The notes: a model not told the origin generated them from the sequence alone. 64,000 nt of DNA from Rickettsiales bacterium (GCA_025464625.1 JAOAUZ010000001.1:650848-714847); one strand, 5' to 3'. Shown: positions 8,606 to 16,966, counted from the stretch's first letter. Made by a program: numbers and translations.

Positions 8606-10144
8606 ATGACCAAAGAAAAAATAATAATATTTGATACAACCTTGCGGGATGGGGAGCAGTCTCCAGGAATGTCCATGAATCTGGAGGAAAAGATCATGGT
8701 TGCCGAGGTGCTGGACGCTATGGGCGTGGATGTGATTGAGGCTGGCTTTGCCATGGCGAGTAATGGCGATTTTGAATCTGTGCGCGAGATAGCGGGGCGC
8801 GTTAAAAATGCCGTGGTTTGTTCACTGGCGCGGGCAAAATCAGCTGATATTGAGCGGGCAGCAGAAGCTATCAAGCCAGCCAAGCGTGGGCGGATTCACA
8901 CTTTTATGTCCACCTCTGAAATTCACCTTACTCATCAATACCGCATTGGGCAGGATGCCTGCCTTGAGATGATTAAAGACAGCGTGACATTAGCGCGTAA
9001 ATATACCGATAACGTGGAATGGTCAGCGATGGATGCCACGCGCACCGAAACTAATTTCCTGATTAAAGCGGTTGAAACTGCGATTAAAGCTGGTGCAACA
9101 ACTATCAATATTCCCGACACTGTTGGCTATGCCACGCCTGATGATTATGGTTTGCTAATTCGCACATTGATAGAAAAAGCAAAAGGCGCGGATAAAGTTA
9201 TTTTCTCCACCCATTGCCAAAATGATTTAGGGCTGGCAACCGCTAATTCACTGGCAGCGATTCGTAATGGCGCGCGACAGATTGAATGTACCATCAACGG
9301 CATCGGCGAACGCGCAGGAAACACCGCGCTGGAAGAAGTGGTGATGGCGATTAAAACCCGCGCTGATATGTATCCTTTTACCACTGGCATTGACACCACC
9401 CATATCATCCGTGCATCACGCCTGATTCAGAATATCACAGGGGCGATGGTGCAGGTGAATAAAGCTATTGTTGGAGCAAATGCTTTTGCCCATGAATCAG
9501 GAATTCATCAAGATGGTGTGCTTAAACACGCGGGAACTTATGAGATTATGACACCTGAATCAGTGGGGCTTACCAAGTCTAATCTGGTTATGGGTAAACA
9601 TTCTGGTCGCCACGCCTTCAAGGATAAAATCGCCCAGCTTGGTTTTGTGCTTGGTGATAACGCGCTGGAAGATGCGTTCTCCCGCTTCAAGGATTTAGCG
9701 GATAAGAAAAAAGATATTTATGATGAGGATTTAATCGCCCTTCTTGACACTGAATCGCGCCGTGATGACGCGATACATTTGGAATCACTACATATCACCT
9801 GTGGCACGGTTGGCCCACAAACCGCTATGTTGTGCTTGCGCGTTGATGATGATATTCGCCGCATCACCATAGAGGGAAATGGTCCTGTGGATGCAGCGTT
9901 TAACGCTATCCGCGCCCTTGTGCCACATAATGCAACCCTGAAACTTTATCAGGTGAATGCCATTACCCAAGGTACAGACGCACAGGCGGAAGTCACGGTA
10001 CGCCTAGAAACTCCTGACGGCAAAATCGTGAACGGCAGCAGCGCGAACATCGACACTGTGGTTGCCTCCGCGCTCGCCTATATCAGCGCATTGTGTAAAC
10101 TACAGAACGTAACGGCGCGTGAAGGCTTGCTGCCTGCCAAGTGA
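8606..10144 (+). CDS. leuA: 2-isopropylmalate synthase
   Basis: A 512-residue LeuA, normal length. It condenses 2-oxoisovalerate with acetyl-CoA in the first step of leucine synthesis. N-terminal TIM-barrel motifs are FDTTLRDGEQSPGMSM, the metal/substrate STHCQNDLGLATANS, and NGIGERAGN; the C-terminal half carries the allosteric leucine-binding domain, with GTDAQAEVTVRLE. Codon third positions are visibly more G+C-rich than in the neighbouring nuclease and ATPase genes. The last 84 bp (10061-10144) are repeated in diverged form at 11141-11224, so the 3' end of this gene appears to have been the site of an insertion or allele exchange. The protein itself is intact. Confidence 0.96.
   Translation: MTKEKIIIFDTTLRDGEQSPGMSMNLEEKIMVAEVLDAMGVDVIEAGFAMASNGDFESVREIAGRVKNAVVCSLARAKSADIERAAEAIKPAKRGRIHTFMSTSEIHLTHQYRIGQDACLEMIKDSVTLARKYTDNVEWSAMDATRTETNFLIKAVETAIKAGATTINIPDTVGYATPDDYGLLIRTLIEKAKGADKVIFSTHCQNDLGLATANSLAAIRNGARQIECTINGIGERAGNTALEEVVMAIKTRADMYPFTTGIDTTHIIRASRLIQNITGAMVQVNKAIVGANAFAHESGIHQDGVLKHAGTYEIMTPESVGLTKSNLVMGKHSGRHAFKDKIAQLGFVLGDNALEDAFSRFKDLADKKKDIYDEDLIALLDTESRRDDAIHLESLHITCGTVGPQTAMLCLRVDDDIRRITIEGNGPVDAAFNAIRALVPHNATLKLYQVNAITQGTDAQAEVTVRLETPDGKIVNGSSANIDTVVASALAYISALCKLQNVTAREGLLPAK
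10061..10144 (+). repeat. Direct repeat, copy 1 (3' end of leuA)
   Basis: The final 27 codons plus stop of leuA. The same reading frame recurs 1080 bp downstream at 11141-11224, with 57 of 60 bases identical over 10081-10140 and about 15 of 20 identical over 10061-10080. Confidence 0.9.
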
Positions 10145-10286
10145 GGTGAGATAGCTCTGATAATAACTGGAATATTCACCCGTGCATCAAAAATCTGCGC
10201 GTGTTGTATTCATACGATTGATAAATAACGAAATTCATAGATTAAATTGTCACATAACTGTAACACAATTCATTATGTAACCGCTT

Positions 10287-10292
10287 TATAAT
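10287..10292 (+). promoter_or_regulatory. Possible -10 element upstream of the orphan ATPase
   Basis: TATAAT at 10287-10292, 36 bp before the ATG of the next gene. No good -35 hexamer is seen at 16-18 bp spacing, so this is a weak call. The 184-bp gap otherwise holds nothing I recognise. Confidence 0.3.
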
Positions 10293-10328
10293 ATAGCTGA
10301 GATTCCTTAACTTTAATTTGGATCAGTG

Positions 10329-11129
10329 ATGATAACGCGTGACGACATAGACCCTACTCCATATTATTTTGGTGATAACTCGCGCCAGCAAAAAGTTATA
10401 GATGTTTTAAGCACTGAACTACAAAAAAATAAGGGTGGTATTTATCTTGTTATTGGTGGTAGTAGATCAGGTAAGAGTTCTGCGCTTGAGAAAACTAGAC
10501 TAAATTTGGCAAATGATAAATCCTTTTCTCCGTTAGAATCAGCAGAAACACATTTTAGTGAGGGTTTACTCGGTGAGCTAAAGGCAGTTGTAAAATCTTC
10601 CTATTACCATTCACTTGGTGAATTTGGAGATGCAGATTTGCCCGTATACAAAAGTAATGCATCACCCCCTCACAAAATCTTATTTATAAATGAAGGATTC
10701 GTGTTGCCTCAAGATGAAGCAGTGGTAAGAAAAATATTTGATACTCAACGGAAATTGAGTGCAAAAGAACCTTTTAGCGTAGTCATAGATTGCCCTGATC
10801 GTTCTGCACAACTCTTACTAGGGGCAAATACTATTGCATCAAGAAAAGCAGCCCATAAAACCCAAGAATGCATTAAAAGAATTGCAAAAGATTATCCTGA
10901 ACTACAAGTCTTACCTACAGCATATAATAGACAGCAAGTAAAAGAAGAATTATGGAAGTTCGGAAATGATTATCCCGTAGAAGCGGTCAAAGAAATGCTG
11001 GCGGACACGTTTAATGTCAATGTTAAACAACCAGAAATTAGAGATTTATTTAAGGCACTCAAGGAAAAAAATAGAGAAAAATACGATGTGGCTTTTGAAC
11101 GTATACCTTCTGTTGGGGTACAGATTTAA
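10329..11129 (+). CDS. Orphan P-loop ATPase of unknown function
   Basis: I do not recognise the family. The 266-residue protein has a Walker A motif GGSRSGKS at residues 43-50. Two hydrophobic strands that could carry Walker B follow: HKILFINEG (about 115-123) and FSVVIDCPDRSA (about 149-160). There is no signal peptide or membrane helix. The C-terminal third is charged and helical, with YNRQQVKEELWKFG and LFKALKEKNREKYD. The ATG at 10329 is used; a GTG directly before it is an alternative. The gene is the only one in the ~1 kb between the two leuA 3'-end copies, so it probably arrived with that segment. It could be a regulator, a defence or maintenance protein, or a remnant of a larger element; context gives no partner. 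Confidence 0.7.
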   Translation: MITRDDIDPTPYYFGDNSRQQKVIDVLSTELQKNKGGIYLVIGGSRSGKSSALEKTRLNLANDKSFSPLESAETHFSEGLLGELKAVVKSSYYHSLGEFGDADLPVYKSNASPPHKILFINEGFVLPQDEAVVRKIFDTQRKLSAKEPFSVVIDCPDRSAQLLLGANTIASRKAAHKTQECIKRIAKDYPELQVLPTAYNRQQVKEELWKFGNDYPVEAVKEMLADTFNVNVKQPEIRDLFKALKEKNREKYDVAFERIPSVGVQI

Positions 11130-11140
11130 TCTATTTACTA

Positions 11141-11224
11141 TTTGCCTCTGCCCTTGCTTATATCAGCGCATCGTGTAAACTGCAGAACGTAACGGCGCGT
11201 GAAGGCTTGCTGCCTGCAAAATAG
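11141..11224 (+). pseudogene. leuA: Second, diverged copy of the leuA 3' end (remnant)
   Basis: Reads as 27 codons plus a TAG stop in the same frame as the LeuA C-terminus (10061-10144). Of nine codon differences, seven are synonymous and two change residues (Val to Phe, Leu to Ser), and the stop is TAG instead of TGA. Mostly synonymous divergence means the two ends evolved separately as coding sequence before being brought together. It lies 28 bp upstream of the DUF465 gene and is presumably the original leuA end, left behind when the ~1 kb segment inserted. It has no start codon and is not expected to be translated. Confidence 0.85.
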
Positions 11225-11252
11225 TAAAATTGTAACAAAAAGGAATAAAAAT

Positions 11253-11495
11253 ATGCCATTAGAAAATCATAGCCTAGCTAAAGAATTTCCTGAGATGAAG
11301 GATAAAATCCACAAACTAAAAACCAGCGATAATCATTTCTCTAAATTATTCGCGCAGTATGATGAGCTGGAACATGCTGTTCACCGCATTGAATCTGGCG
11401 CAGAAGCCGCATCTGATGATCGTCTGGAAGAATTAAAAAAGAAGCGTTTGAGCCTGAAAGATGAGTTATTCGGTTTGCTGAAAAAAGCTGCTTAA
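11253..11495 (+). CDS. Small DUF465 (YdcH-like) protein
   Basis: An 80-residue, highly charged, all-helical protein typical of the DUF465 family: NHSLAKEFPEMKDKIHKLKTSDNHFSKLFAQYDELEHAVHRIE, then a DRLEELKKKRLSLKDELF helix. Function is not established in the family. The start is the ATG at 11253, preceded by an AAAAAGGA ribosome-binding site; a longer reading from 11199 would begin inside the leuA remnant and is rejected. It was probably the gene next to leuA before the insertion. Its last 4 bp overlap the end of the convergent gene at 11492. Confidence 0.85.
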   Translation: MPLENHSLAKEFPEMKDKIHKLKTSDNHFSKLFAQYDELEHAVHRIESGAEAASDDRLEELKKKRLSLKDELFGLLKKAA

Positions 11496-12058
11496 CCTTC
11501 TTTCCACCGCGTCATAGTTTCATTGTGTAAACGTGAGCGTATCACCAGATCCTGCCATTGCTTTTGTTTCATCGCTGGCAGTTGTTTGATGGCGTTTATA
11601 TTATGACCAATGCCAGAGGCTCGTTGCCAATCATCCCACGCGTCGGGAAAACTGTCAGAAGTAATGCCAAGATCAGCATGATGGCTGGCTATTTTATCAT
11701 GCCAAAAGGCTTTGCTGCTTTCGTCATGCCAGTGGCTTTGATGGGCGACTGCCAGCCTCTGTGGTTGCTCCAACATTATTTTCCGCCAATGCTCCAGCAA
11801 TTTTTCTCCCTCAGCATGAGAAACATCAAAAGATGGTAGCTGCTTTATATAATCATGCAACAAAAGCCCTATATTCTGTGCAGAACGCTGCGCCATCGGG
11901 TCCAAGGTTTTTTCTATGGAAACTAGTGGTGGTTTGGATACAGAAAGCGACTTTACGCCTTTGCCAACTATGTTTTTGTCCTCATGCTGCATTAAATCAT
12001 GCAAGGCACGCGGCAAACTATGCATAAGCAAAGGAATATCCTCAAAATGCCACTGCAT
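11492..12058 (-). CDS. Hypothetical protein, histidine- and tryptophan-rich
   Basis: A 188-residue protein I do not recognise. It has no signal peptide or membrane helix and is unusually rich in His and Trp (SHWHDESSKAFWHDKIASHH, AWDDWQRASG, KQWQDL). It looks cytoplasmic and helical. The ATG at 12058 is the natural start. It overlaps the DUF465 gene tail-to-tail by 4 bp and is followed upstream by the tRNA-Phe gene on the same strand (31 bp). It could belong to a lineage-specific family. Confidence 0.7.
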   Translation of the reverse strand: MQWHFEDIPLLMHSLPRALHDLMQHEDKNIVGKGVKSLSVSKPPLVSIEKTLDPMAQRSAQNIGLLLHDYIKQLPSFDVSHAEGEKLLEHWRKIMLEQPQRLAVAHQSHWHDESSKAFWHDKIASHHADLGITSDSFPDAWDDWQRASGIGHNINAIKQLPAMKQKQWQDLVIRSRLHNETMTRWKEG

Positions 12059-12088
12059 ATTACCTCTTTACTCTTACTAAATGAAGCG

Positions 12089-12164
12089 TGGTGCCTCGAG
12101 CCGGAATCGAACCAGCGACACAGGGATTTTCAGTCCCTTGCTCTACCAACTGAGCTATCGAGGC
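12089..12164 (-). tRNA. tRNA-Phe (anticodon GAA), CCA encoded
   Basis: Reverse strand reads a full cloverleaf: acceptor GCCTCGA / TCGAGGC, D arm with GCTCAGTTGGTAGAGC, anticodon stem AGGGA / TCCCT with loop CTGAAAA (anticodon GAA), T arm GCTGG-TTCGATT-CCGGC, discriminator A and encoded CCA. 76 nt. Upstream (12165-12350) is AT-rich non-coding sequence with two short AT-rich palindromes (12227-12248 and 12308-12331) and no gene. Confidence 0.97.
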
Positions 12165-12350
12165 ACATAACATAAAAGAGCTATGCCTTATAGAAGAAGA
12201 GTTATGCTTTGTCTAGACTCTAGTACAGCAAATATAGCTATTTTTGCTAGTTTTTGATTCATATAGCCAATTTTCTCCCTTCCAGACCACTCATACCTGT
12301 AGGAACAATAGGTTGCTAAACGAAAACCTATAACCAAAAAAGGATGATTT

Positions 12351-12710
12351 ATGACCAGCGAAACAAGTTATGTTAATGATAAATTTTATGACCTGACCAC
12401 CACCATTGCGGTTGGGCAAACTGATAGTGGGGCTATTGATTTGAGTGGACTGGAGATAGTTGGATTCTTTATTCCTTCCAACTTCACCGCAACAAGTGTT
12501 TCTATAAAGGCTGCGCCAACAATAAACGGAACTTATGTCACCGCGCAAGACGGCTATGGTGCTACATACTCCCTAACCGTTGCCGCTAGTAAATATATTC
12601 CAATAAATAATTTTAATGTTGTCGCTGGTTTGCGCTTCATAAAACTAACTGCTGGTGCTTCCCAAGCATCGACTGATGCTATTATTACCCTTGCTATACG
12701 GTCTTTATAA
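12351..12710 (+). CDS. Small phage-structural-like protein
   Basis: A 119-residue protein, Ser/Thr/Ala-rich and predicted all-beta, with no leader. Stretches such as QTDSGAIDLSGLEIVGFFIPSNFTATSVSIKAAPTINGTY and the closing RFIKLTAGASQASTDAIITLAIRSL resemble small structural or fibre-associated proteins found beside tail-fibre genes in phages. The family is not certain. AAAGGATGA gives a good ribosome-binding site. The stop codon is 1 bp before the ATG of the SGNH hydrolase, so the two form a translationally coupled pair. No other phage genes (capsid, portal, terminase, integrase) are near. Confidence 0.65.
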   Translation: MTSETSYVNDKFYDLTTTIAVGQTDSGAIDLSGLEIVGFFIPSNFTATSVSIKAAPTINGTYVTAQDGYGATYSLTVAASKYIPINNFNVVAGLRFIKLTAGASQASTDAIITLAIRSL

Positions 12711-12711
12711 T

Positions 12712-14100
12712 ATGAATCTCATAACTTTATTTGGGAATAATAAATTTATTCCTTCTAATATTTCTAACCTTTCCCTGTGGTTAGATGCCAGCGACACAGC
12801 ATCTATCACTTCATCTAGTGGGGCTGTTAGTCAGTGGAACGATAAGTCAGGGCTTGGCAATCACGTTACGCAAGGCACTGGTGCAAACCAGCCCATCACT
12901 GGAACTCGTACCATTAACGGTAAAAACGTATTGGATTTTGACGGTACGAATGATGCTCTGATTCTGCCCAGTGGCTTATATTCTATTCCAACTGCAAATA
13001 ATACAGTATTTGCAGTTACGTTATTAGATTCCACCGCAGCCAGTGCCAATACTATCTGCATGTCAGATGCTGGTACAGGGCGGTGGAGATTGCTCCCTGT
13101 TGATACAGTTAATGTTAATATTTCTGGTAGTAATAGTAGTGGTAATACAGTTGTCAGCACGTTATCAACTACACTCTCTACAACAAATGCGCGTGCGAGT
13201 TTTCTTGCTCGTTCTGGAGGAGCTGTTGTTGTGGGAACTGATGGAACACTAGGCACGGCAGCAATTGCCAGCAACATGACTGCAACTATCGGAAGAATTG
13301 GTACATTCACCTCAGGAACTCAGCCGTTAAACGGAGTTATTGCAGAAATACTTGTTTACAGTAAATCACTAACCAATTCTGAAATAAACCAAGTCGGCAA
13401 TTACCTAAAAGCTAAATGGGGTGTGGCATGGACTAATTTGCCATCTATTCCGTCTAGCCTTATTGGGCAAGCAACAATGGTTGGCTTTGGTGACTCAATC
13501 ATTTTTGGACAGGGTGCAACGACAACACCACAACAATGGCTACAAATTGTTGGTAATTCTTTAAGAACAATAGTTACCAATCAAGGTATCGCTGGTACTG
13601 TTCTACAAAACTCAAATGATAATGGTGGCGCACCGAGAGCAAATAACGGCAGGGATAGATATGTTGCTGCTCTGACTGGGGCTGCGCGGAAAGATATTTG
13701 CATTATCGCTTACGGTTTGAATGATTTGCGCTATCAAGCGTTACCAAGTGATTTTTCCCGCGCTAATTTCAAAAATGACTATCAAGAAATTATCACAGGA
13801 TTACTTGCTGATGGTTATGCAGCTAATAAGATTGTTCTCTGCACACCATACTACATGACAACAACTGGATATAGTACAGGCTCTGCTGGATTTACTGGTG
13901 CTAATGCAACCATCAATCTTGATTATGGCGCAGCTGTGCGTGAACTGGCAGTAACCAATGGTACTTTATTTGCCGATGTATATGCGTATATGGCAGCTAA
14001 TGGCGGTGATTCTTTGATTGGTGGCGACAATATCCACCCTAACGACGCTGGGCATGCAGTCATAGCTGCTGGTGTTCTAACAGCAACAACGGTGAGTTAG
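12712..14100 (+). CDS. LamG-like domain plus SGNH/GDSL hydrolase (phage fibre-like)
   Basis: A 462-residue protein from the ATG at 12712. The N-terminal half (about 15-235) looks like a concanavalin/LamG-like sugar-binding domain: LSLWLDASDTASI, VSQWNDKSGLGNHVTQ, VLDFDGTNDALILP, GVIAEILVYSKSLT. The C-terminal half (about 250-460) is an SGNH hydrolase: block I GFGDSI with Ser262, block III-like IAYGLNDLRY, and the catalytic Asp439/His442 in GGDNIHPNDAGH. Such enzymes often remove acetyl or other acyl groups from glycans. The combination is typical of phage tail-fibre or surface-polysaccharide-active proteins. No signal peptide is seen. A start further upstream, inside the previous gene, is rejected. 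Confidence 0.8.
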   Translation: MNLITLFGNNKFIPSNISNLSLWLDASDTASITSSSGAVSQWNDKSGLGNHVTQGTGANQPITGTRTINGKNVLDFDGTNDALILPSGLYSIPTANNTVFAVTLLDSTAASANTICMSDAGTGRWRLLPVDTVNVNISGSNSSGNTVVSTLSTTLSTTNARASFLARSGGAVVVGTDGTLGTAAIASNMTATIGRIGTFTSGTQPLNGVIAEILVYSKSLTNSEINQVGNYLKAKWGVAWTNLPSIPSSLIGQATMVGFGDSIIFGQGATTTPQQWLQIVGNSLRTIVTNQGIAGTVLQNSNDNGGAPRANNGRDRYVAALTGAARKDICIIAYGLNDLRYQALPSDFSRANFKNDYQEIITGLLADGYAANKIVLCTPYYMTTTGYSTGSAGFTGANATINLDYGAAVRELAVTNGTLFADVYAYMAANGGDSLIGGDNIHPNDAGHAVIAAGVLTATTVS

Positions 14101-14103
14101 GCT

Positions 14104-14505
14104 CTATAAAAGCTGCAAACGTTCCACCAACTCCGCATCCGCTTCAATCATGTCTAGCTTATGCATTTTACTTGGGTGACTCCAGCATAGGTCAGAATGC
14201 TCTAGAGGCTGCGGAGTTCCTTGCCATTTTCGACAAATATAGACAGGCATAAGCAGATGAAAATCAAATTCGGGATAGGGGTGCGACAGGAACCAGAAAT
14301 TTTCCAAATCCTCTTGTCGCACTTCTATTCCTAATTCTTCGTACAATTCCCGCGCTAATGCTGATTCTGGTGTTTCTCCATCTTCAACCTTACCACCTGC
14401 AAATTCCCATTTACCAGCCAGACGCTTTCCCTCTGGTCGCTGCGCCAACAATACCTCACCTTTGGAATTAATTATAACAGCTGCAACGACAAGCAGTATT
14501 TTCAC
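14104..14505 (-). CDS. mutT: Nudix hydrolase, MutT-like (8-oxo-dGTP diphosphatase)
   Basis: A 133-residue Nudix protein. The Nudix box runs from GGKVEDGETPESALARELYE to EELGI (about residues 38-62) and has the full G-x5-E-x7-REUxEExGU pattern. RPEGKRLAGKWEFAGGKVE is the MutT-type context. It would hydrolyse 8-oxo-dGTP to prevent mutation. The ATG overlaps the argJ stop by 4 bp (14502-14505), so it is cotranscribed with and coupled to argJ. Its stop is 3 bp from the stop of the convergent SGNH gene. Confidence 0.92.
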   Translation of the reverse strand: MKILLVVAAVIINSKGEVLLAQRPEGKRLAGKWEFAGGKVEDGETPESALARELYEELGIEVRQEDLENFWFLSHPYPEFDFHLLMPVYICRKWQGTPQPLEHSDLCWSHPSKMHKLDMIEADAELVERLQLL

Positions 14506-15704
14506 GTTCTGTAACTTCCATTTATATCAATATAACGGTGGGTAAGATCGCAGGTATAAACAATTGCAAACTCACTTCCGATACCAACATCAACATCTAT
14601 AACAATATCTCGCCCCTGCATATGAGTAGTTATTTGAGATTCATTGTAGCTTGGATCTGCCTCACCATTTTTGGCAACACTAACACCACCAATTTTTATA
14701 TAAAGCTTATCACGATCTGCACGTTCCCCTGCTTTGCCAACCGCCATTACTATCCGCCCCCAATTAGCATCCGATGCCGCGATTGCAGTTTTTACCAAGG
14801 GTGAATTGGCTATGCTCATCGCAATATTTTTTGCTGCATTTTTTGATTCTGCACCACTTACTTTTATGGTCACTAATTTTTCTGCCCCCTCTCCGTCTTT
14901 TACAACCTGCAATGCAAGATCGTGCAGAAGAGCATGTAAGGCACGTTTGAAATCACTATAATCACCTTCAGAATTCCCTGCTTTACCCGTGGCAAAAACC
15001 AAAAGCGTATCACTGGTAGATGTATCACCATCAACCGTTACACTATTGAAAGTGGCCTCATTTGCTTCGTTTAGTAATTTTTGTAATTCTGATGCGGGAA
15101 TTTTAGCATCAGTAAATACAAAAGATAACATGGTCGCCATATCAGGCGCAATCATACCAGAACCTTTGGCTATACCATTTATAGTAACTTTTTTTCCTCC
15201 AATAATTGCTGTTTGTGTAGCAAGTTTTGGATAAGTATCAGTAGTCATGATAGCGCGCGCAGCATCATCCCAAGCTGATTCGGAAAATTTCAAATTGGGC
15301 AAAGCCGCTGTGATTTTTTCATCTGGTAATTTTTCACCAATAACACCTGTAGATGCTGTAAATATATTTTCAATGTTACAATTAAGAAGATTGCCAGCAG
15401 CTTCACGAATACGCTGAACTGAAGCCACCCCCGCCCTACCAGTAAATGCATTGGAGTTACCAGAATTTATAACTAATGCGCGGGCAAAACCACTTTTCAA
15501 GGCATCACGGCAAGCAAGAACTGATGCCGAAGCGGTGAGTGACTTCGTGAATACTCCTGCAACTGCTGTTCCTTCCGCAAACTCAGCTACTAAAACATCC
15601 ACACGATCTTTATAACGCACACCACATGCAGCAGTCGCCAACCGCACACCAGCTATTGGTGACAAAGTAGGATAGGATGTGGGAGCAAGAGGAGATATTT
15701 GCAT
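14502..15704 (-). CDS. argJ: Bifunctional ornithine acetyltransferase / N-acetylglutamate synthase
   Basis: A 400-residue ArgJ, normal length. It transfers acetyl from N-acetylornithine to glutamate, recycling the acetyl group of arginine synthesis, and may also use acetyl-CoA. The self-cleavage site with its catalytic Thr is in KGSGMIAPDMATMLSFVFTDA, and NSGNSNAFTG and VTINGIAKGSG are family signatures. ArgJ cleaves itself into alpha and beta chains at Ala-Thr. First gene of an argJ-mutT unit on the minus strand, downstream of the parvulin gene and its terminator. Confidence 0.95.
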   Translation of the reverse strand: MQISPLAPTSYPTLSPIAGVRLATAACGVRYKDRVDVLVAEFAEGTAVAGVFTKSLTASASVLACRDALKSGFARALVINSGNSNAFTGRAGVASVQRIREAAGNLLNCNIENIFTASTGVIGEKLPDEKITAALPNLKFSESAWDDAARAIMTTDTYPKLATQTAIIGGKKVTINGIAKGSGMIAPDMATMLSFVFTDAKIPASELQKLLNEANEATFNSVTVDGDTSTSDTLLVFATGKAGNSEGDYSDFKRALHALLHDLALQVVKDGEGAEKLVTIKVSGAESKNAAKNIAMSIANSPLVKTAIAASDANWGRIVMAVGKAGERADRDKLYIKIGGVSVAKNGEADPSYNESQITTHMQGRDIVIDVDVGIGSEFAIVYTCDLTHRYIDINGSYRT

Positions 15705-15724
15705 AAATTTTTCTAGTAATTAAT

Positions 15725-15772
15725 AAAAATGCGTAATTCGATAAATCATAGAAATGAAATACGAATTACGCA
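15725..15772 (-). terminator. Rho-independent terminator after the parvulin gene
   Basis: Perfect 11-bp inverted repeat TGCGTAATTCG / CGAATTACGCA with a 21-nt loop. Read on the minus strand it is followed by TTTTTATTAA, placing it 19 bp after the stop codon of the gene at 15791-16768. The large loop makes it a moderate call. Confidence 0.65.
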
Positions 15773-15790
15773 CTTAAATAATTAACAATT

Positions 15791-16768
15791 TTACTTTTTC
15801 TCTTCAGATTTTGCTGCTGGAGCTGTTGTTTCTTCTGGTTGAGCAGCTGCCTTTGGCGCACCAATACTACGAGCGAAATCTTTTTCTTTACCGTTTTCAT
15901 CAAAATATTTAATGGAAGCGGTTTTAAGCAGGCTTTCTACATAAGACTGCACAGCCCTGTTGCTCAGTTCACCTTTCAGCGTTTCTTTCATTTCGTCAAG
16001 AGATGCAAGTTTTATAGGGCGACGATCTTCAAGCTTAATAACATGCCAACCGAAGCTAGATTTTACTGGTGCTGAAACTTCGCCTTTTTTCAGTTTGAAA
16101 GTTGCATCAAAGAATTCTGGCACCATCTTATCTTTAGCAAACCACCCAAGGTCGCCGCCATTATTACCTGACCCTTTATCGGTTGATTTTTCTTTGGCAG
16201 CTTTTTCAAAATCACCGCCTTTTTTAAGCTCGGTTGATAATTTTTTAGCTTCTTCTTCAGAGGCAACCAAAATATGACGTGCTTTTAGTTCTTCTTGACC
16301 TTTGCTGGCAGCCGCCTTTTCATCATATAAAGTTTTAATTTGTTCGTCTGTTACCAGTGATTTAGATTTGTTTTCTACAAATGTTTGAATAACAATTTGT
16401 TTTTTAAGATTTTCAATGCGTTTTTTTACATCTTCGTTCTTATCAACCCCAGCTTTTATAGCTTCCTTGTAAATCAAACGCTCAGAAACCAAACCACGCA
16501 GAACATTCTGGCGAATATTTTCATCAAAACTGCCAAAATCTGGTGCAGCAGCACCTTGAAATAAACTTTTCCAAACTTCCATAACATCAGAATTTTTAAT
16601 GTCTTCGCCATCTAGATTAATAATTGTATAATCCTTGCCAGAAGCTGCCGCTGCTTTAGAATCCGCAGCAGGTTTAGCATCTGTAACTGGCTTGGCATCT
16701 TCCGCAAACGCAGACGATGCAAACAAACTCATTGCGATTAATAGGCTGCTACTCAGTGTCATTTTCAT
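15791..16768 (-). CDS. Parvulin-type (PpiC/SurA-like) peptidyl-prolyl isomerase, periplasmic
   Basis: A 325-residue protein with a signal peptide (residues 1-22, cleavage at SAFA-E), an Ala/Lys/Asp-rich linker, a SurA-like N-terminal helical region (about 50-165) and one parvulin domain (about 165-265) with KARHILVASEEEAKKL, GGDLGWFAKDKMVPEF and FGWHVIKLEDRR. It should help fold exported and outer-membrane proteins. The last 30 residues are a low-complexity Ala/Glu/Lys tail. It diverges from secA across about 200 bp. Confidence 0.92.
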   Translation of the reverse strand: MKMTLSSSLLIAMSLFASSAFAEDAKPVTDAKPAADSKAAAASGKDYTIINLDGEDIKNSDVMEVWKSLFQGAAAPDFGSFDENIRQNVLRGLVSERLIYKEAIKAGVDKNEDVKKRIENLKKQIVIQTFVENKSKSLVTDEQIKTLYDEKAAASKGQEELKARHILVASEEEAKKLSTELKKGGDFEKAAKEKSTDKGSGNNGGDLGWFAKDKMVPEFFDATFKLKKGEVSAPVKSSFGWHVIKLEDRRPIKLASLDEMKETLKGELSNRAVQSYVESLLKTASIKYFDENGKEKDFARSIGAPKAAAQPEETTAPAAKSEEKK

Positions 16769-16966
16769 AGAATTGTCCTTATTAATTATGTTGAAAATAT
16801 TTAATGTGCAAAAAATATAGAGATTTAAAATATATAGATTTACTTGGCAGCCTTATGACATATTCTTCAATTCTTGGCAATAGCCACTAAAGTTTGTAAC
16901 AATTATTTATTTTTGCTGCGTTTCTGCCCGTTGACTTTCCACAAATAAACACCTACTTAACTTGCC

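Noticed and set aside
11199-11252. Longer start for the DUF465 gene
   Set aside because: The extension is the leuA remnant read out of frame; a good ribosome-binding site serves the ATG at 11253.
12089-12164. tRNA-Phe as the attachment site of the neighbouring phage-like pair
   Set aside because: The pair lies on the 5' side of the tRNA, whereas integration normally uses the 3' end, and no copy of the tRNA 3' sequence is seen near 14.1 kb.
12655-12711. Upstream start for the SGNH hydrolase
   Set aside because: It would overlap the preceding gene by over 50 bp; the ATG at 12712 follows its stop directly.
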